Source: Deltaproteobacteria bacterium
GTDB lineage: Bacteria; Myxococcota_A; UBA9160; JAFDDA01
NCBI GenBank assembly: GCA_019311105.1
Contig: JAFDDA010000018.1
Coordinates: 1-64,000 of the forward strand
Direction: 5' to 3'
Length of the DNA: 64,000 nt
The notes under the pieces are model-generated. The model searched no databases and had not been told where the DNA came from. It saw only the letters and a list, made by a program, of their open reading frames with translations. This document shows positions 17,487-25,950 of this stretch, piece by piece (position 1 is the first letter of the stretch; each line of letters starts with the position of its first letter). The position numbers and the translations under genes were made by a program.

Positions 17487-18770
17487 CTAGCCCAGGGTGT
17501 GGACGGGCAGGCTGACCGTGACGGTCGTGCCCTCGCCGATCTCACTCTGGAGCGTCAGCGAGCCATCCAGCAGGGTCACCAGGTCGCGTACCAGGGCGAG
17601 GCCCAGGCCGGCGCCCCGGTAGCGGCTCGAACTCGCATCATCGACCTGGAAGAACTCGTCGAAGACGGCGTCCTTGTCGTCGGGTGCGATGCCGATCCCG
17701 GTGTCCCGGATCGAGCACTGCAGGCGACCGTCGGCCACCGAGCCTTCGATCTCGATCCGGCCCTTCGGCGTGAACTTCGCCGCGTTGTCGAGCAGCAAGT
17801 AGAGGATCTGGTGGAGCTTCGCGAGGTCGGTGCGGATCTTCGGGAAGGGCTCGTCGAGGTTCCGTTCGATCACGACCGGCTTGCCCTCGAAGGCGTCCTG
17901 GACACTGAAGGTGACCTCTTCCACGACCTCGCGGAAGTTCACGTCCTGGGCCTCGACGGGCAGCTCGCCCTGCTTGATGCGCCAGAGATCGAGGATGTTC
18001 TGGAGTGTGCGCAGGAAACCCGTGCCCTCGTCCAGGGCGCCACGCAGGCCCAGGCGGCTCTCCTCGGAGAGGCTGTCGGTCTCGCTTGCCAGCACCGAGA
18101 TGATCGCCTCGATGATGTTGTTGAGCGGCGCCCGCAGCTCGCGCGACATCTTCTCGATGAAGTCGTTCTTGAGCTTCTCGATCTTGCCGAGCTGCTCGCT
18201 CGAGCGGCGCAGCTCGATGTCCTGGGCGAAGAGGGCCTCGGAGAGCTTCAGGATCTCGTCGCTCTTGGCTTCCTTCTGGTCGGCCACGCCGTTCAGGGCG
18301 TTGAGTTGGCCTGCCAGTTGAGCATGGTCGAGGCGGATCGCGACGATCTCGGCCACATGGGCGAGGGCCTGGACGGCGGGGTCTCCGACAGCGGCCGGCG
18401 CGGCCACGATCAAGGCGCCGTGCCAGCGGTCGCCGAGGCAGAGCGGGATGCCGACGACGCCACCGGCTCCTCGCACGCCGAGGGAATCCACGGGGGCATA
18501 GGTGGTGGCGGCTCGGCGTTCGAGCAGGTCGCGCAGCACCGCCTGCAGGGCTTCGGCAGCCTGGCGGGCGGAGGTCGGCGTCGGGAAACCCGCCGCGGCG
18601 CGCAGCGGCGGCGGCGCGGAGTCACTGGCGTCGGTGCGGGCGAAAAGCAGGGCGAGGCCCCCGCCGACGATCTCGACGGAGCGCGAGGCGGCCGCCCGCG
18701 CGCCCTGGGCGATGCCCTGGGAGAGGTCGGGGGTGCCGGTCGGGGCGGTCTGTCGCGTCGCGTCGTTCAT
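17487..18770 (-). CDS. Histidine-kinase-like protein lacking the phospho-accepting His
   Basis: A 427-residue soluble protein. It has an N-terminal GAF-like region (about 15-165), a coiled-coil linker, a HisKA-like dimerisation helix (about 205-275) and a complete HATPase domain: N-box LLLDNAAKFT, G1 DTGIGIAPDD, G2 GAGLGLALVRDL. The usual H-box SHELRTPLNNI reads SRELRAPLNNI; the codon is CGC where His would be CAC. So the ATP site looks intact but classical autophosphorylation should be lost. ATG 18770 is preferred because GAGG precedes it. Directly downstream of pilT with a 9-bp gap, so probably co-transcribed and linked to pilus control. No receiver domain is adjacent. Confidence 0.85.
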   Translation of the reverse strand: MNDATRQTAPTGTPDLSQGIAQGARAAASRSVEIVGGGLALLFARTDASDSAPPPLRAAAGFPTPTSARQAAEALQAVLRDLLERRAATTYAPVDSLGVRGAGGVVGIPLCLGDRWHGALIVAAPAAVGDPAVQALAHVAEIVAIRLDHAQLAGQLNALNGVADQKEAKSDEILKLSEALFAQDIELRRSSEQLGKIEKLKNDFIEKMSRELRAPLNNIIEAIISVLASETDSLSEESRLGLRGALDEGTGFLRTLQNILDLWRIKQGELPVEAQDVNFREVVEEVTFSVQDAFEGKPVVIERNLDEPFPKIRTDLAKLHQILYLLLDNAAKFTPKGRIEIEGSVADGRLQCSIRDTGIGIAPDDKDAVFDEFFQVDDASSSRYRGAGLGLALVRDLVTLLDGSLTLQSEIGEGTTVTVSLPVHTLG

Positions 18771-18779
18771 CGCCACGCC

Positions 18780-19913
18780 TCAGTCCGACTCGATTTCGAG
18801 GGGTTCGGTGCGCGGCTCTTCGTCGCGTTCGCCGGCCACGGCCCCCTCGAGGGAAAGCTTCGTCTGGAAGTCCGCCGGGTTCGAGGCCGCGTTGAGCGCG
18901 GTCTCGACGGAGATCTTGTTCGCCGTGACCAGGTCGAGGAGATGCTGATCGAAGGTCTGCATCTTTTCCGTGCGGCCCCGGGCGATGAAGTCGGTGATGG
19001 CCTCGTTCTTCGACGGGTCCTTGATGCATTCGCGGATGCTGCGCGTGCTGCGCATGATCTCCACGGCCGGCACCCGGCCGGTCTTCTTCTTGTTGAGCAG
19101 GAGCCGCAGGGAAACGATGGCCTTCAGGTTGTCGGCCAAGCGGGCGCGGACCTGGGTCTGCTCTTCCGTCGGGAAGAAGGAGACCAGGCGGTTGATCGTC
19201 GAGGCCACGTCGTTGGTATGGATCGTCGAGAAGACGAGGTGGCCGGTCTCGGCGGCCTTGAGCGAGGTGTCGACCGTCTCGAGGTCGCGCATCTCGCCCA
19301 CCATGATGACGTCGGGGTCTTGGCGCAGGGCAGCCCGCAGGGCGTCCGGGAAGGATCCCGTGTCGGTGCCGATCTCGCGCTGGGTGATGATCGACTTGTC
19401 CGGTTTGAACACGAACTCGATCGGGTCCTCGACCGTCACGATCTTGCTCTTCCGGGTCAGGTTGATCTCGTTCATGATCGTGGCGAGGGTCGTGGACTTC
19501 CCCATGCCGGTGGCGCCCGTGACGAGCACGTAGCCGCGTCGCAGCTGGGCGAGATCCTTCACCGCCGCCGGGAGGTTCAGCTCCTCGGGCTGGTTGACCT
19601 CGAGCGGGATGACCCGCAGCACGATGTTGTAGAACCGCCGCTGGCGGGAGATGTTGACGCGGAAGCGGCCCTCGTCGGGCAGCTCGAAGGCGAGGTCCAT
19701 CTCGTTGAAGTCGAGGCCGATCTCGCGCGGGTCGTCATCCACCAGGATCTGGGCGATGGCCTCGGTGTCGCCGGGCTCGAGCACCTTGTAGCGGAGCTCC
19801 ACCAGCTCACCGTGGAAGCGGTAGAGCGGCAGATAGCCGACCTGGAAGTGGATGTCGGAGGCCCCTTTTTCGATGCCGAGTCGAAGGAGCCGGTAGAGCT
19901 TTTCTCGGTCCAT
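18780..19913 (-). CDS. pilT: Type IV pilus retraction ATPase PilT
   Basis: A 377-residue hexameric motor ATPase. Motifs: N-terminal LLRLGIEKGASDIHFQVGYLP, Walker A VTGATGMGKSTTL, Asp box IVTVEDPIEFVF, Walker B QDPDVIMVGEMRDLET, and His box TGHLVFSTIHTNDV. The ORF track starts at 20066, but ATG 19913 with upstream GAGGGGATC gives the standard PilT N-terminus. Alone of the pil genes here, as is common for pilT. The C-terminal extension after about residue 345 is acidic and may hold regulatory contacts. It powers pilus disassembly and twitching or DNA uptake. Confidence 0.95.
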   Translation of the reverse strand: MDREKLYRLLRLGIEKGASDIHFQVGYLPLYRFHGELVELRYKVLEPGDTEAIAQILVDDDPREIGLDFNEMDLAFELPDEGRFRVNISRQRRFYNIVLRVIPLEVNQPEELNLPAAVKDLAQLRRGYVLVTGATGMGKSTTLATIMNEINLTRKSKIVTVEDPIEFVFKPDKSIITQREIGTDTGSFPDALRAALRQDPDVIMVGEMRDLETVDTSLKAAETGHLVFSTIHTNDVASTINRLVSFFPTEEQTQVRARLADNLKAIVSLRLLLNKKKTGRVPAVEIMRSTRSIRECIKDPSKNEAITDFIARGRTEKMQTFDQHLLDLVTANKISVETALNAASNPADFQTKLSLEGAVAGERDEEPRTEPLEIESD

Positions 19914-20092
19914 TACGCGATCCCCTCGCGGAAGCCATGGAGGGCTGGGGCCCTGCCTGCGTATCGGCTTTTCGCCCCACGCCTTGACCGGTTCCGTGAA
20001 GGAGGGCGCGCGAATCTCCGGGCGGCGGCCGGCGTCCAATGCGCGGGGCGGGGCTATACTCCGCACCCCATCCCAGGAGGGCGATCGAGGCC

Positions 20093-20662
20093 GTGTCTCT
20101 GGTGAAAACGACCCCCTGCTCGCTGGGGAATTCGACCCAATCGCGCTCGGAGCTGGCTCTGCGGGCGTCCCGCGGCCTAGCCTTGGGGCTGGCTTTGCTG
20201 CTTCTCAGCCCCGTCACCCTCGCGGAGGAGGGCTCGGAGGTCGGGACGTCGAAGCCGGCTCCGGCACCCGTCGTCCCCCTCGATAAGCTCTTCGAGCTGC
20301 CCAGCGGCTTCGAAGTGCGCAAGGCGCCGAGCCATGCGGGCTTCGGCGCGACCGAGTGGCGCGCGCGGTTCAGCGAGGCGCGGCAGCGGGTCGAGCGTTC
20401 GACGGCGGCGCTGGCCGGGGCGAAGCGCGAGCTCGCCGAGCTGGCCGAGTCTTCGAATGCCTGGGCCGTGGCGCCGCCGGTGGGCGGGATCCCGAACAGC
20501 AAGGATTCGCCGCTCAACTATCAACTCAGCCAACGCATCAAGCAGGATCAGCGCGAGGTCGACGCCGCCAAGCGCAACCTGCTCGACCTCAAGGTCTCCG
20601 CGAACCTCGCGGGCGTGCCGGATGGCTGGCGCCGCGAGCGCGGGCCCGAACTTTCGGAGTAG
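20093..20662 (+). CDS. Secreted coiled-coil protein of unknown function
   Basis: About 189 residues from GTG 20093, 12 bases after AGGAGG; GTG 20102 is an alternative. A signal peptide is visible (ALRASRGLALGLALLLLSPVTLAEE). After a Pro-rich linker come two charged helical segments (WRARFSEARQRVERSTAALAGAKRELAELAES and SQRIKQDQREVDAAKRNLLDLK) that suggest a coiled coil. No family was recognised. It is divergent from pilT, and a TATACT box at 20055-20060 could serve it. Confidence 0.65.
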   Translation: MSLVKTTPCSLGNSTQSRSELALRASRGLALGLALLLLSPVTLAEEGSEVGTSKPAPAPVVPLDKLFELPSGFEVRKAPSHAGFGATEWRARFSEARQRVERSTAALAGAKRELAELAESSNAWAVAPPVGGIPNSKDSPLNYQLSQRIKQDQREVDAAKRNLLDLKVSANLAGVPDGWRRERGPELSE

Positions 20663-20930
20663 AGCGCTGCTCCCCGTTGACGCTGTCGACTTGCTCGCGC
20701 TGGCGCAGCGGACCCCCTTGGCGCGGGACATCGCGGAGACCGTCTTGAACCCGCCGGCGGACGCTGGGACGGCTCGCCTGGCGCGGGCGATCACGTCGGG
20801 GATGCTCTCGCCCCGCCTGCGCGAAGCCTTCGGCCTGCCCTGGGATGCCAAGCGCCAGCGTCGGCTCGAGACGATGATCGAGCAGGTGAGGGGGCTGCGA
20901 AGTGCCGCCGTCCCGCCGGAGCGCACCCAG
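20661..20930 (+). pseudogene. 3' fragment of an MpaB/DUF2236-like oxygenase
   Basis: An open frame of about 90 codons without a plausible start begins at the stop of the preceding gene. Its text (GMLSPRLREAFGLPWDAKRQRRLE and onward) resembles the C-terminus of the MpaB/DUF2236 latex-clearing-like family, which ends with LPPxLRxAYGLPW. The heme-binding core is absent. It is likely the remnant of a gene truncated by a deletion that fused its tail to the coiled-coil gene. The family call rests on a short match. Confidence 0.4.
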
Positions 20931-21008
20931 AGCGGGAGCCGCTTGCGACCCCACCGCCGATCAGTCACTCTCGGCGCCCGATCCAAGCCAGAGCCAGGAG
21001 CCGTGAGC

Positions 21009-21158
21009 ATGTCGAACGAACAGGGCGAGAACGAAGAGAACGAAGGAGGCGTCGTGGATGCCACCAGCATCCTCTACATCGTGGGTGGGATCCCGGCGAT
21101 GGTGACCTTCTTCGTGGTCCTGTTCCTGTTCGCGCAGAGCTGCAACATCGCAGCCTGA
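21009..21158 (+). CDS. Small single-helix membrane protein
   Basis: A 49-residue gene too short for separate listing in the ORF track. AGGAG lies eight bases before ATG 21009. The N-terminus is acidic and hydrophilic (MSNEQGENEENEGG), followed by one transmembrane helix (ILYIVGGIPAMVTFFVVLFLF) and the tail AQSCNIAA. It looks like a tail-anchored small protein of unknown role. The GC-rich stretch after the stop contains GCCGGC-N6-GCCGGC, a weak possible terminator. Confidence 0.6.
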   Translation: MSNEQGENEENEGGVVDATSILYIVGGIPAMVTFFVVLFLFAQSCNIAA

Positions 21159-21378
21159 CCGGGGCCTTCCGGCCCTTCCGGCCTGGCGCGCCGGCGCCCT
21201 TGCCGGCCTCTTTCCTTCCCGTTTCAACACGATTGCTCGCGGCCCGCCGGTCGCTGTACCGGCAATTGGGGCTTCATACACCCGTCGGGATTGAGACCCG
21301 CCTGAGTCCAGAGAACTAATCGAAACAAAAACAGGGTGTTGGCTAAACGCCCCGGCCCCATGTCCCGAATCAAGGGCC

Positions 21379-22143
21379 ATGAGTGTGGTTTCCCCCCAAC
21401 ACCCTCACCGCCGCAGGCTCATGCTTGCGGCGGCCCTTCTGGGCCTCTTCGTGGTTGGCTGCGCGAATGGCCCCGGGATCGGTTTGCCCGACGTCGCGGC
21501 GGGCCCCGCCTACTCCTACTTCGAGCGGTCCTCACCCCTCGACCCGTGGACGCCCAAGATCCTCGGCTGGCAGCATCGCGAGCGGGCCCAGCCGAGCACC
21601 GAAGCCCTGGTGAAGGCTCCAGCGGTCTCGAATGGCCGCCGGCTCGCCGTCCCGGTGGATGGCGACACCCTGCGTCAGCGCTATTCGCGCTACCGCCAGG
21701 ACAGCAAGCGCGAGATGGCTCGCGAGCTGGCGGACTGGATGCAGTCCGTCGCCAAGCGCCACTACGTGGGCGACGGGCTGGTCGACCATTGGGCCACCCT
21801 CGAGGAGACCCTCGACCGCAACGGCGACGATTGCGACGGGCTCGAACTGCTGGCGTTCCACTTCCTGCGAGACCACGGCTTCGCCGCCGACGAGGTCTTC
21901 CGCGCCGTGATCTATCGCCCGAAGGACGGCCAACATCACATGGTGACGCTGTGGTTCGAGAACCCTCGCGACCCCTGGGTGATCGATCCGACCGGCGCCA
22001 TGACCTCGGGCATGCCGCGGATGTCGGACCGGCCCGATTGGGTGCCGTTGAAGCTCTTCACCGAGAAGGATCAGTTCACCGTGCGGCCCGCCGGCGCGAC
22101 GGCGTCCTCCGGCTACCGCCTCCCCCGCACGCCACGCCGCTAG
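21379..22143 (+). CDS. Transglutaminase-like cysteine peptidase lipoprotein
   Basis: A 254-residue predicted lipoprotein with a signal peptide and lipobox-like FVVGC (Cys about residue 28). The later part carries a plausible Cys-His-Asp triad: Cys in NGDDCDGLELLAFHFL, His in KDGQHHMVTLW and Asp in PWVIDPTGAM. This matches the bacterial transglutaminase-like cysteine proteinase pattern, whose members are often periplasmic and linked to adhesin processing. ATG 21379 follows an intergenic gap of about 220 bases. The substrate is unknown. Confidence 0.75.
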   Translation: MSVVSPQHPHRRRLMLAAALLGLFVVGCANGPGIGLPDVAAGPAYSYFERSSPLDPWTPKILGWQHRERAQPSTEALVKAPAVSNGRRLAVPVDGDTLRQRYSRYRQDSKREMARELADWMQSVAKRHYVGDGLVDHWATLEETLDRNGDDCDGLELLAFHFLRDHGFAADEVFRAVIYRPKDGQHHMVTLWFENPRDPWVIDPTGAMTSGMPRMSDRPDWVPLKLFTEKDQFTVRPAGATASSGYRLPRTPRR

Positions 22144-22196
22144 ACCCTCGGCTCTTCCCTCGCTGCTAGACCAACGCGCGACCCTCGGGTAGGGTC

Positions 22197-23054
22197 GTGC
22201 CGGTGGACGCGTCCGACCTCGATCCGGCGAAGCTGCACGAACGACGCGAGCGGGTCTTCCTGCTGCTGGCGGGGGTCTTCCTCGGCACGCTCGCCTTCCT
22301 GAACATCCTCGGCATCAGCCGTTTCATCCACATCGGTTCGATCGGGAGTGGTGAGGCGACGAAGGTGTTCGCCGTCGCGGTCGGCGTCCTGCCGTACCCG
22401 ATCACCTTCCTCTGCACCGACTTCATCAGCGAGCTCTACGGGCGAAGGCGTGCGAACTTCGTGGTCTGGATCGGCTTGCTGCTGAACGTCTGGGTCGTGT
22501 TCGTCCTGTGGCTCGGTGGCGTGCTGCCGGGCTTTTCGGAGATCGACCCGACCACGGGCATGCCGCCGCCCGAGGCCGGCGACTGGGTCTTCTTCCGGAT
22601 CCGCCAGCTCACCTTCGGCGCCGTCACCGCTTCGATGATCGCGTACATGGCCGCGCAGTTCTGCGACGTCTACCTCTTCCACTTCTGGAAGCGGCTCACC
22701 GGCGGGCGGCACCTGTGGCTGCGCAACAACGGCTCGACCCTCGTCAGCCAGATGGTCGACACGACGGCCGTCATCCTGATCACGCACTTCTATGCGCACG
22801 CGCTGCCGGTGGACGGGGGCAAGGCGATCTGGCCCCAGCTCTGGCTCTTCATCGCGACGGGCTATGCGTTCAAGCTCGTCGTCGCCCTGCTCGACACCGT
22901 TCCGTTCTATGTGGGCGTGCACTACCTGGGGCGCTACCTGCGGATCGATCCCGCGAGCGAACACCGTGCCGACAGCGAGGAGATCCTTCTGGCCTTGCCG
23001 GTGGATGGCGAGAGGCTGGTCGAAACGCCACCGAGCGACCGGCCGCGCGTCTGA
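22197..23054 (+). CDS. yhhQ: Queuosine precursor transporter (YhhQ/VUT family)
   Basis: A 285-residue inner-membrane protein of the DUF165/VUT_1 family that imports queuosine precursors such as preQ0/preQ1 for tRNA modification. Six or so helices are visible. The hallmark text is PYPITFLCTDFISELYGRRRA, then AAQFCDVYLFHFWKRLTGGRHLWLRNNGSTLVSQMVDT. Starts at GTG 22197. It converges on glnE with a 16-bp gap. No que biosynthesis gene lies in the window. Confidence 0.92.
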   Translation: MPVDASDLDPAKLHERRERVFLLLAGVFLGTLAFLNILGISRFIHIGSIGSGEATKVFAVAVGVLPYPITFLCTDFISELYGRRRANFVVWIGLLLNVWVVFVLWLGGVLPGFSEIDPTTGMPPPEAGDWVFFRIRQLTFGAVTASMIAYMAAQFCDVYLFHFWKRLTGGRHLWLRNNGSTLVSQMVDTTAVILITHFYAHALPVDGGKAIWPQLWLFIATGYAFKLVVALLDTVPFYVGVHYLGRYLRIDPASEHRADSEEILLALPVDGERLVETPPSDRPRV

Positions 23055-23070
23055 GCGGCGTGCGGGGCCG

Positions 23071-25908
23071 CTAGTCGGTTCGGATCTCCCGCGCGAAGAT
23101 CGCCCGCAGGCGCTTCTGCGCATCCCGAATGGATTCCGCCAGGGTCGCCACGTCCTCGGCGCCCGCGAGTTCCGCCACGAGCGGAGCGAGGGGCCCCTCG
23201 AGGTCGAGAGCCGACTCCGGGCGGCCAGTGACGAGGCGGAGCGAGGTCTCGGCGCGGCGCAACCGTTCGAGCCCGCCGAGGACATCGGCGGAGTCGCGGA
23301 GCAGGCCGAGCCGGCCGGCAGCCTCGAGGACGGCCGGGACGGAGCCACCGCGTAGCTCGGGTCGCCGCGGGCCTTCTCGCAACGCGAGGTACTGCGCCAG
23401 GAACTCCGCGTCGACGATGCCACCGGGCGCATGCTTCAAGTCGAGCCAGTTGGGCCCCGTGCGCGCGAGTTCGCGCTCCATGCGGCCGCGCATGCGCAAG
23501 ACCTCTGGCGCGAGGTCCGGATACTTCAAGAATTCGAAGAGGGCCGAGTGGACGGTCTCCATCACCCGCGCGTTGAAGTCGGGGTCGCCCGCCACCGGTC
23601 GGGCGCGCAAGAGGGCCTGCGCTTCCCAGATCTGGGCGCGACGCTCGTGATAGAGGCGGAAGGACGCGAGGCTCGCCACCAGGGTTCCGCCATGGCCCGA
23701 CGGGCGCAGGCGCGTGTCGACCTCGTAGGCCCGCCCCGCGGCGGTCGGTGTCGTGAGGTAGAGGATCACCCGCTGGGTGAGCCGCGCCGCCCACTCCTGC
23801 GCGAGCGGCGCTTCGACGCCCTCCCGGGCTTCGTAGAGGAACACGAGGTCGAGATCGGAGTGGAAGGTCATCTCGCGAGAGCCGAGCTTGCCGAGAGCGA
23901 GGATGCACAAACTCGCGGGCTCGTGCCCCGGGTTGCGACCGCGGGAGCTGGGGTCGTGATGCTGGGCGAGAGCGAGGCCGCCGAGCAGCACCCGCTCGGC
24001 GGCGGCGGACAGCGCTGCTTCGAGTTCGGCCTCGCTGGCCTCTCCGCGAATCCGCCGGGCGGCAACCCGGACCGAGGCGTCGCGCCGGGCACTGCGCAGG
24101 GCGTCGAGCCCCGCTTCGAGGTCGTCGCTGGGTGTGAGGTCTTCGCTGGCCGGCGTCGAGGCGTCGTCTCCGGGCACGAAGGCGCGGAGCAGCGCGGGCC
24201 GGCGGATCAGGTGGGAAACGAGTTCCGGATCTGTCGCCAGGAAGAGGCCGAGCGCCGGGGCGGCGTCCGGAGCATCGGCGAGCTCTGCCGCGTCTCCGCC
24301 CTCTGCGAACACGGCGCGAGCCAGGCGTTCCGCCGCCGGCCGGGCCCGCTCGACGGCCGGCGCAGCGGCCGCGCGCACGATTTCCTGGGCAAAGGCTTCC
24401 GGCGAACCACAGGCCTGGCGCCAACGATCTGCGTCCGGGCCCTGCGCGGCCACCCGTACTTCGCGCTGGGTCAATAGGGACTCGAAGGCCCCTCGCACCC
24501 GGGCGCGTGTCGAGTCGAGATCGTGGACGAGCTGCCGCGCCGCCGCTTCGCCGTCGGGGTCGGCGCGACCGAGGCGGCGGGCGAGGCGGCGAAGGCCGTC
24601 GGCGTCGGCGGGGATCTCATGGGTCTGACGATCCTCGGCCATCTGGATCGCGTTCTCGGCCCGCCGCAGGAAGTCGTAGTCATCGGCCAACGTGCTGGCC
24701 ACGTCGGCGTCGAGGATGCCGAGCTCGGCCAGGTTCGAGAGCACCTCGGCCGTATTCGTTGCGCGCAGGGTTTCGTGCCGCCCGCCGTAGAACGCCTGGA
24801 GGCCCTGGACGACGAACTCGGCCTCCCGGATACCGCCCGGCCCGAGTTTGATGTTGCGGTCCGCGCCACGCGCGTCGACCTCGATCTTCTGCTTCACGTC
24901 GCGCACGTTCTGAACGACTTCATAGGAGCCGTAGCGGCGGTAGACGAAGGGGCGCAGCTCGGCCACGATGCGTTCGCCCAGCGCCAGGTCGCCCGCGCAA
25001 GGCCGGGCGCGGATCCACGCCACGCGTTCCCAGGTCCGGCCAAAGCGTTCGTAGAAGTCGACCAGGCCATCGGCGGAGTTCACCAGCGGGCCCGCGCGAC
25101 CCTCGGGCCGGAGCTCGAGATCCACGCGGAAGACGAAGCCATCCTGGGTCGTCTCTGACAGCAGGGTGCGCAGGCTCGTCACGGCACGTGTGAGCCGCTG
25201 GTAGCACGCGTCGTCGGCGTCGGGCACGCCGTGGGCGAACAACACGTCGATGTCCGAGGAGTAGTTGAGCTCGCGCCCCCCGAGCTTGCCCATGGCCACC
25301 ACGCTGAGCAAGCCCGCAACATCGTGCACGGCCTCGGTGGCCCGGAGTCCTGCGGCAAGGCTGGCGTCGGCGAGGTCCGAGAGCTCGCGTGTGGTCTCGG
25401 AAGCGGGCACGCCGGACAACGCCCGGGCTGTCAAACGGAACATCTCGGCGTAGCGGTTGCGGCGCAGCGCCTGCCCGGCGCGGTCGAGCCGCAGCGGGGT
25501 TTCGAGCTCGCGAAGTTGCGCTCGCGCCTCGTTCTCGCTGCGCGGCGGAAGGCTCGCGGCGGAGCACACCTCACGGACGGCGTCGGGCAGGCGGCTCGCG
25601 CGGCGTGCCAGGAAGTCGGCGCCGCCGAGTACGCGCGCCAGGCTTTCCGCGCCCGGGGCCTCGAGGTCCGCGAGCGGCCCGTCCCCCCCCGGGCCCGGCG
25701 TGCCCAGCTCCACGAGGGCATGAAGCGCCGCGTCCGGTCGTGCGGATGCGAGCACGGCCGGCGCGATGCGTCGCCGCGCGCGCTCGGATAGCGAGCCCGA
25801 CCCGTTCGACCACCCCTCGGTGAAGGTCGCCGGCTCGGCTACGCCCGCCCGCGCCAGGGCCTCCGGGCCGAGGGTGCCCTCGAGCAGGCTTGCGGCCAGC
25901 CCCGCCAT
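23071..25908 (-). CDS. glnE: Bifunctional glutamine synthetase adenylyltransferase/deadenylylase
   Basis: A 945-residue enzyme that adds and removes AMP on glutamine synthetase according to PII and glutamine signals. It has two nucleotidyltransferase halves. The deadenylylase half has GKLGGRELNYSSDIDVLF (about residues 210-230). The adenylylase half has GKLGSREMTFHSDLDLVFLY (about residues 675-695). Each is followed by its helical domain, with KLGPGGIREAEF and KHAPGGIVDAEF. The length is typical. It lies 42 bases downstream of the broken VWA gene on the same strand. Confidence 0.96.
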   Translation of the reverse strand: MAGLAASLLEGTLGPEALARAGVAEPATFTEGWSNGSGSLSERARRRIAPAVLASARPDAALHALVELGTPGPGGDGPLADLEAPGAESLARVLGGADFLARRASRLPDAVREVCSAASLPPRSENEARAQLRELETPLRLDRAGQALRRNRYAEMFRLTARALSGVPASETTRELSDLADASLAAGLRATEAVHDVAGLLSVVAMGKLGGRELNYSSDIDVLFAHGVPDADDACYQRLTRAVTSLRTLLSETTQDGFVFRVDLELRPEGRAGPLVNSADGLVDFYERFGRTWERVAWIRARPCAGDLALGERIVAELRPFVYRRYGSYEVVQNVRDVKQKIEVDARGADRNIKLGPGGIREAEFVVQGLQAFYGGRHETLRATNTAEVLSNLAELGILDADVASTLADDYDFLRRAENAIQMAEDRQTHEIPADADGLRRLARRLGRADPDGEAAARQLVHDLDSTRARVRGAFESLLTQREVRVAAQGPDADRWRQACGSPEAFAQEIVRAAAAPAVERARPAAERLARAVFAEGGDAAELADAPDAAPALGLFLATDPELVSHLIRRPALLRAFVPGDDASTPASEDLTPSDDLEAGLDALRSARRDASVRVAARRIRGEASEAELEAALSAAAERVLLGGLALAQHHDPSSRGRNPGHEPASLCILALGKLGSREMTFHSDLDLVFLYEAREGVEAPLAQEWAARLTQRVILYLTTPTAAGRAYEVDTRLRPSGHGGTLVASLASFRLYHERRAQIWEAQALLRARPVAGDPDFNARVMETVHSALFEFLKYPDLAPEVLRMRGRMERELARTGPNWLDLKHAPGGIVDAEFLAQYLALREGPRRPELRGGSVPAVLEAAGRLGLLRDSADVLGGLERLRRAETSLRLVTGRPESALDLEGPLAPLVAELAGAEDVATLAESIRDAQKRLRAIFAREIRTD

Positions 25909-25950
25909 GTCTTCGTGTTCGGTCAGGTCGGAGCCCTCTTCGCCGGGGCG

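Noticed and set aside
17397-20105. 902-residue plus-strand ORF
   Set aside because: Antisense to the kinase-like gene and pilT; no recognisable domain.
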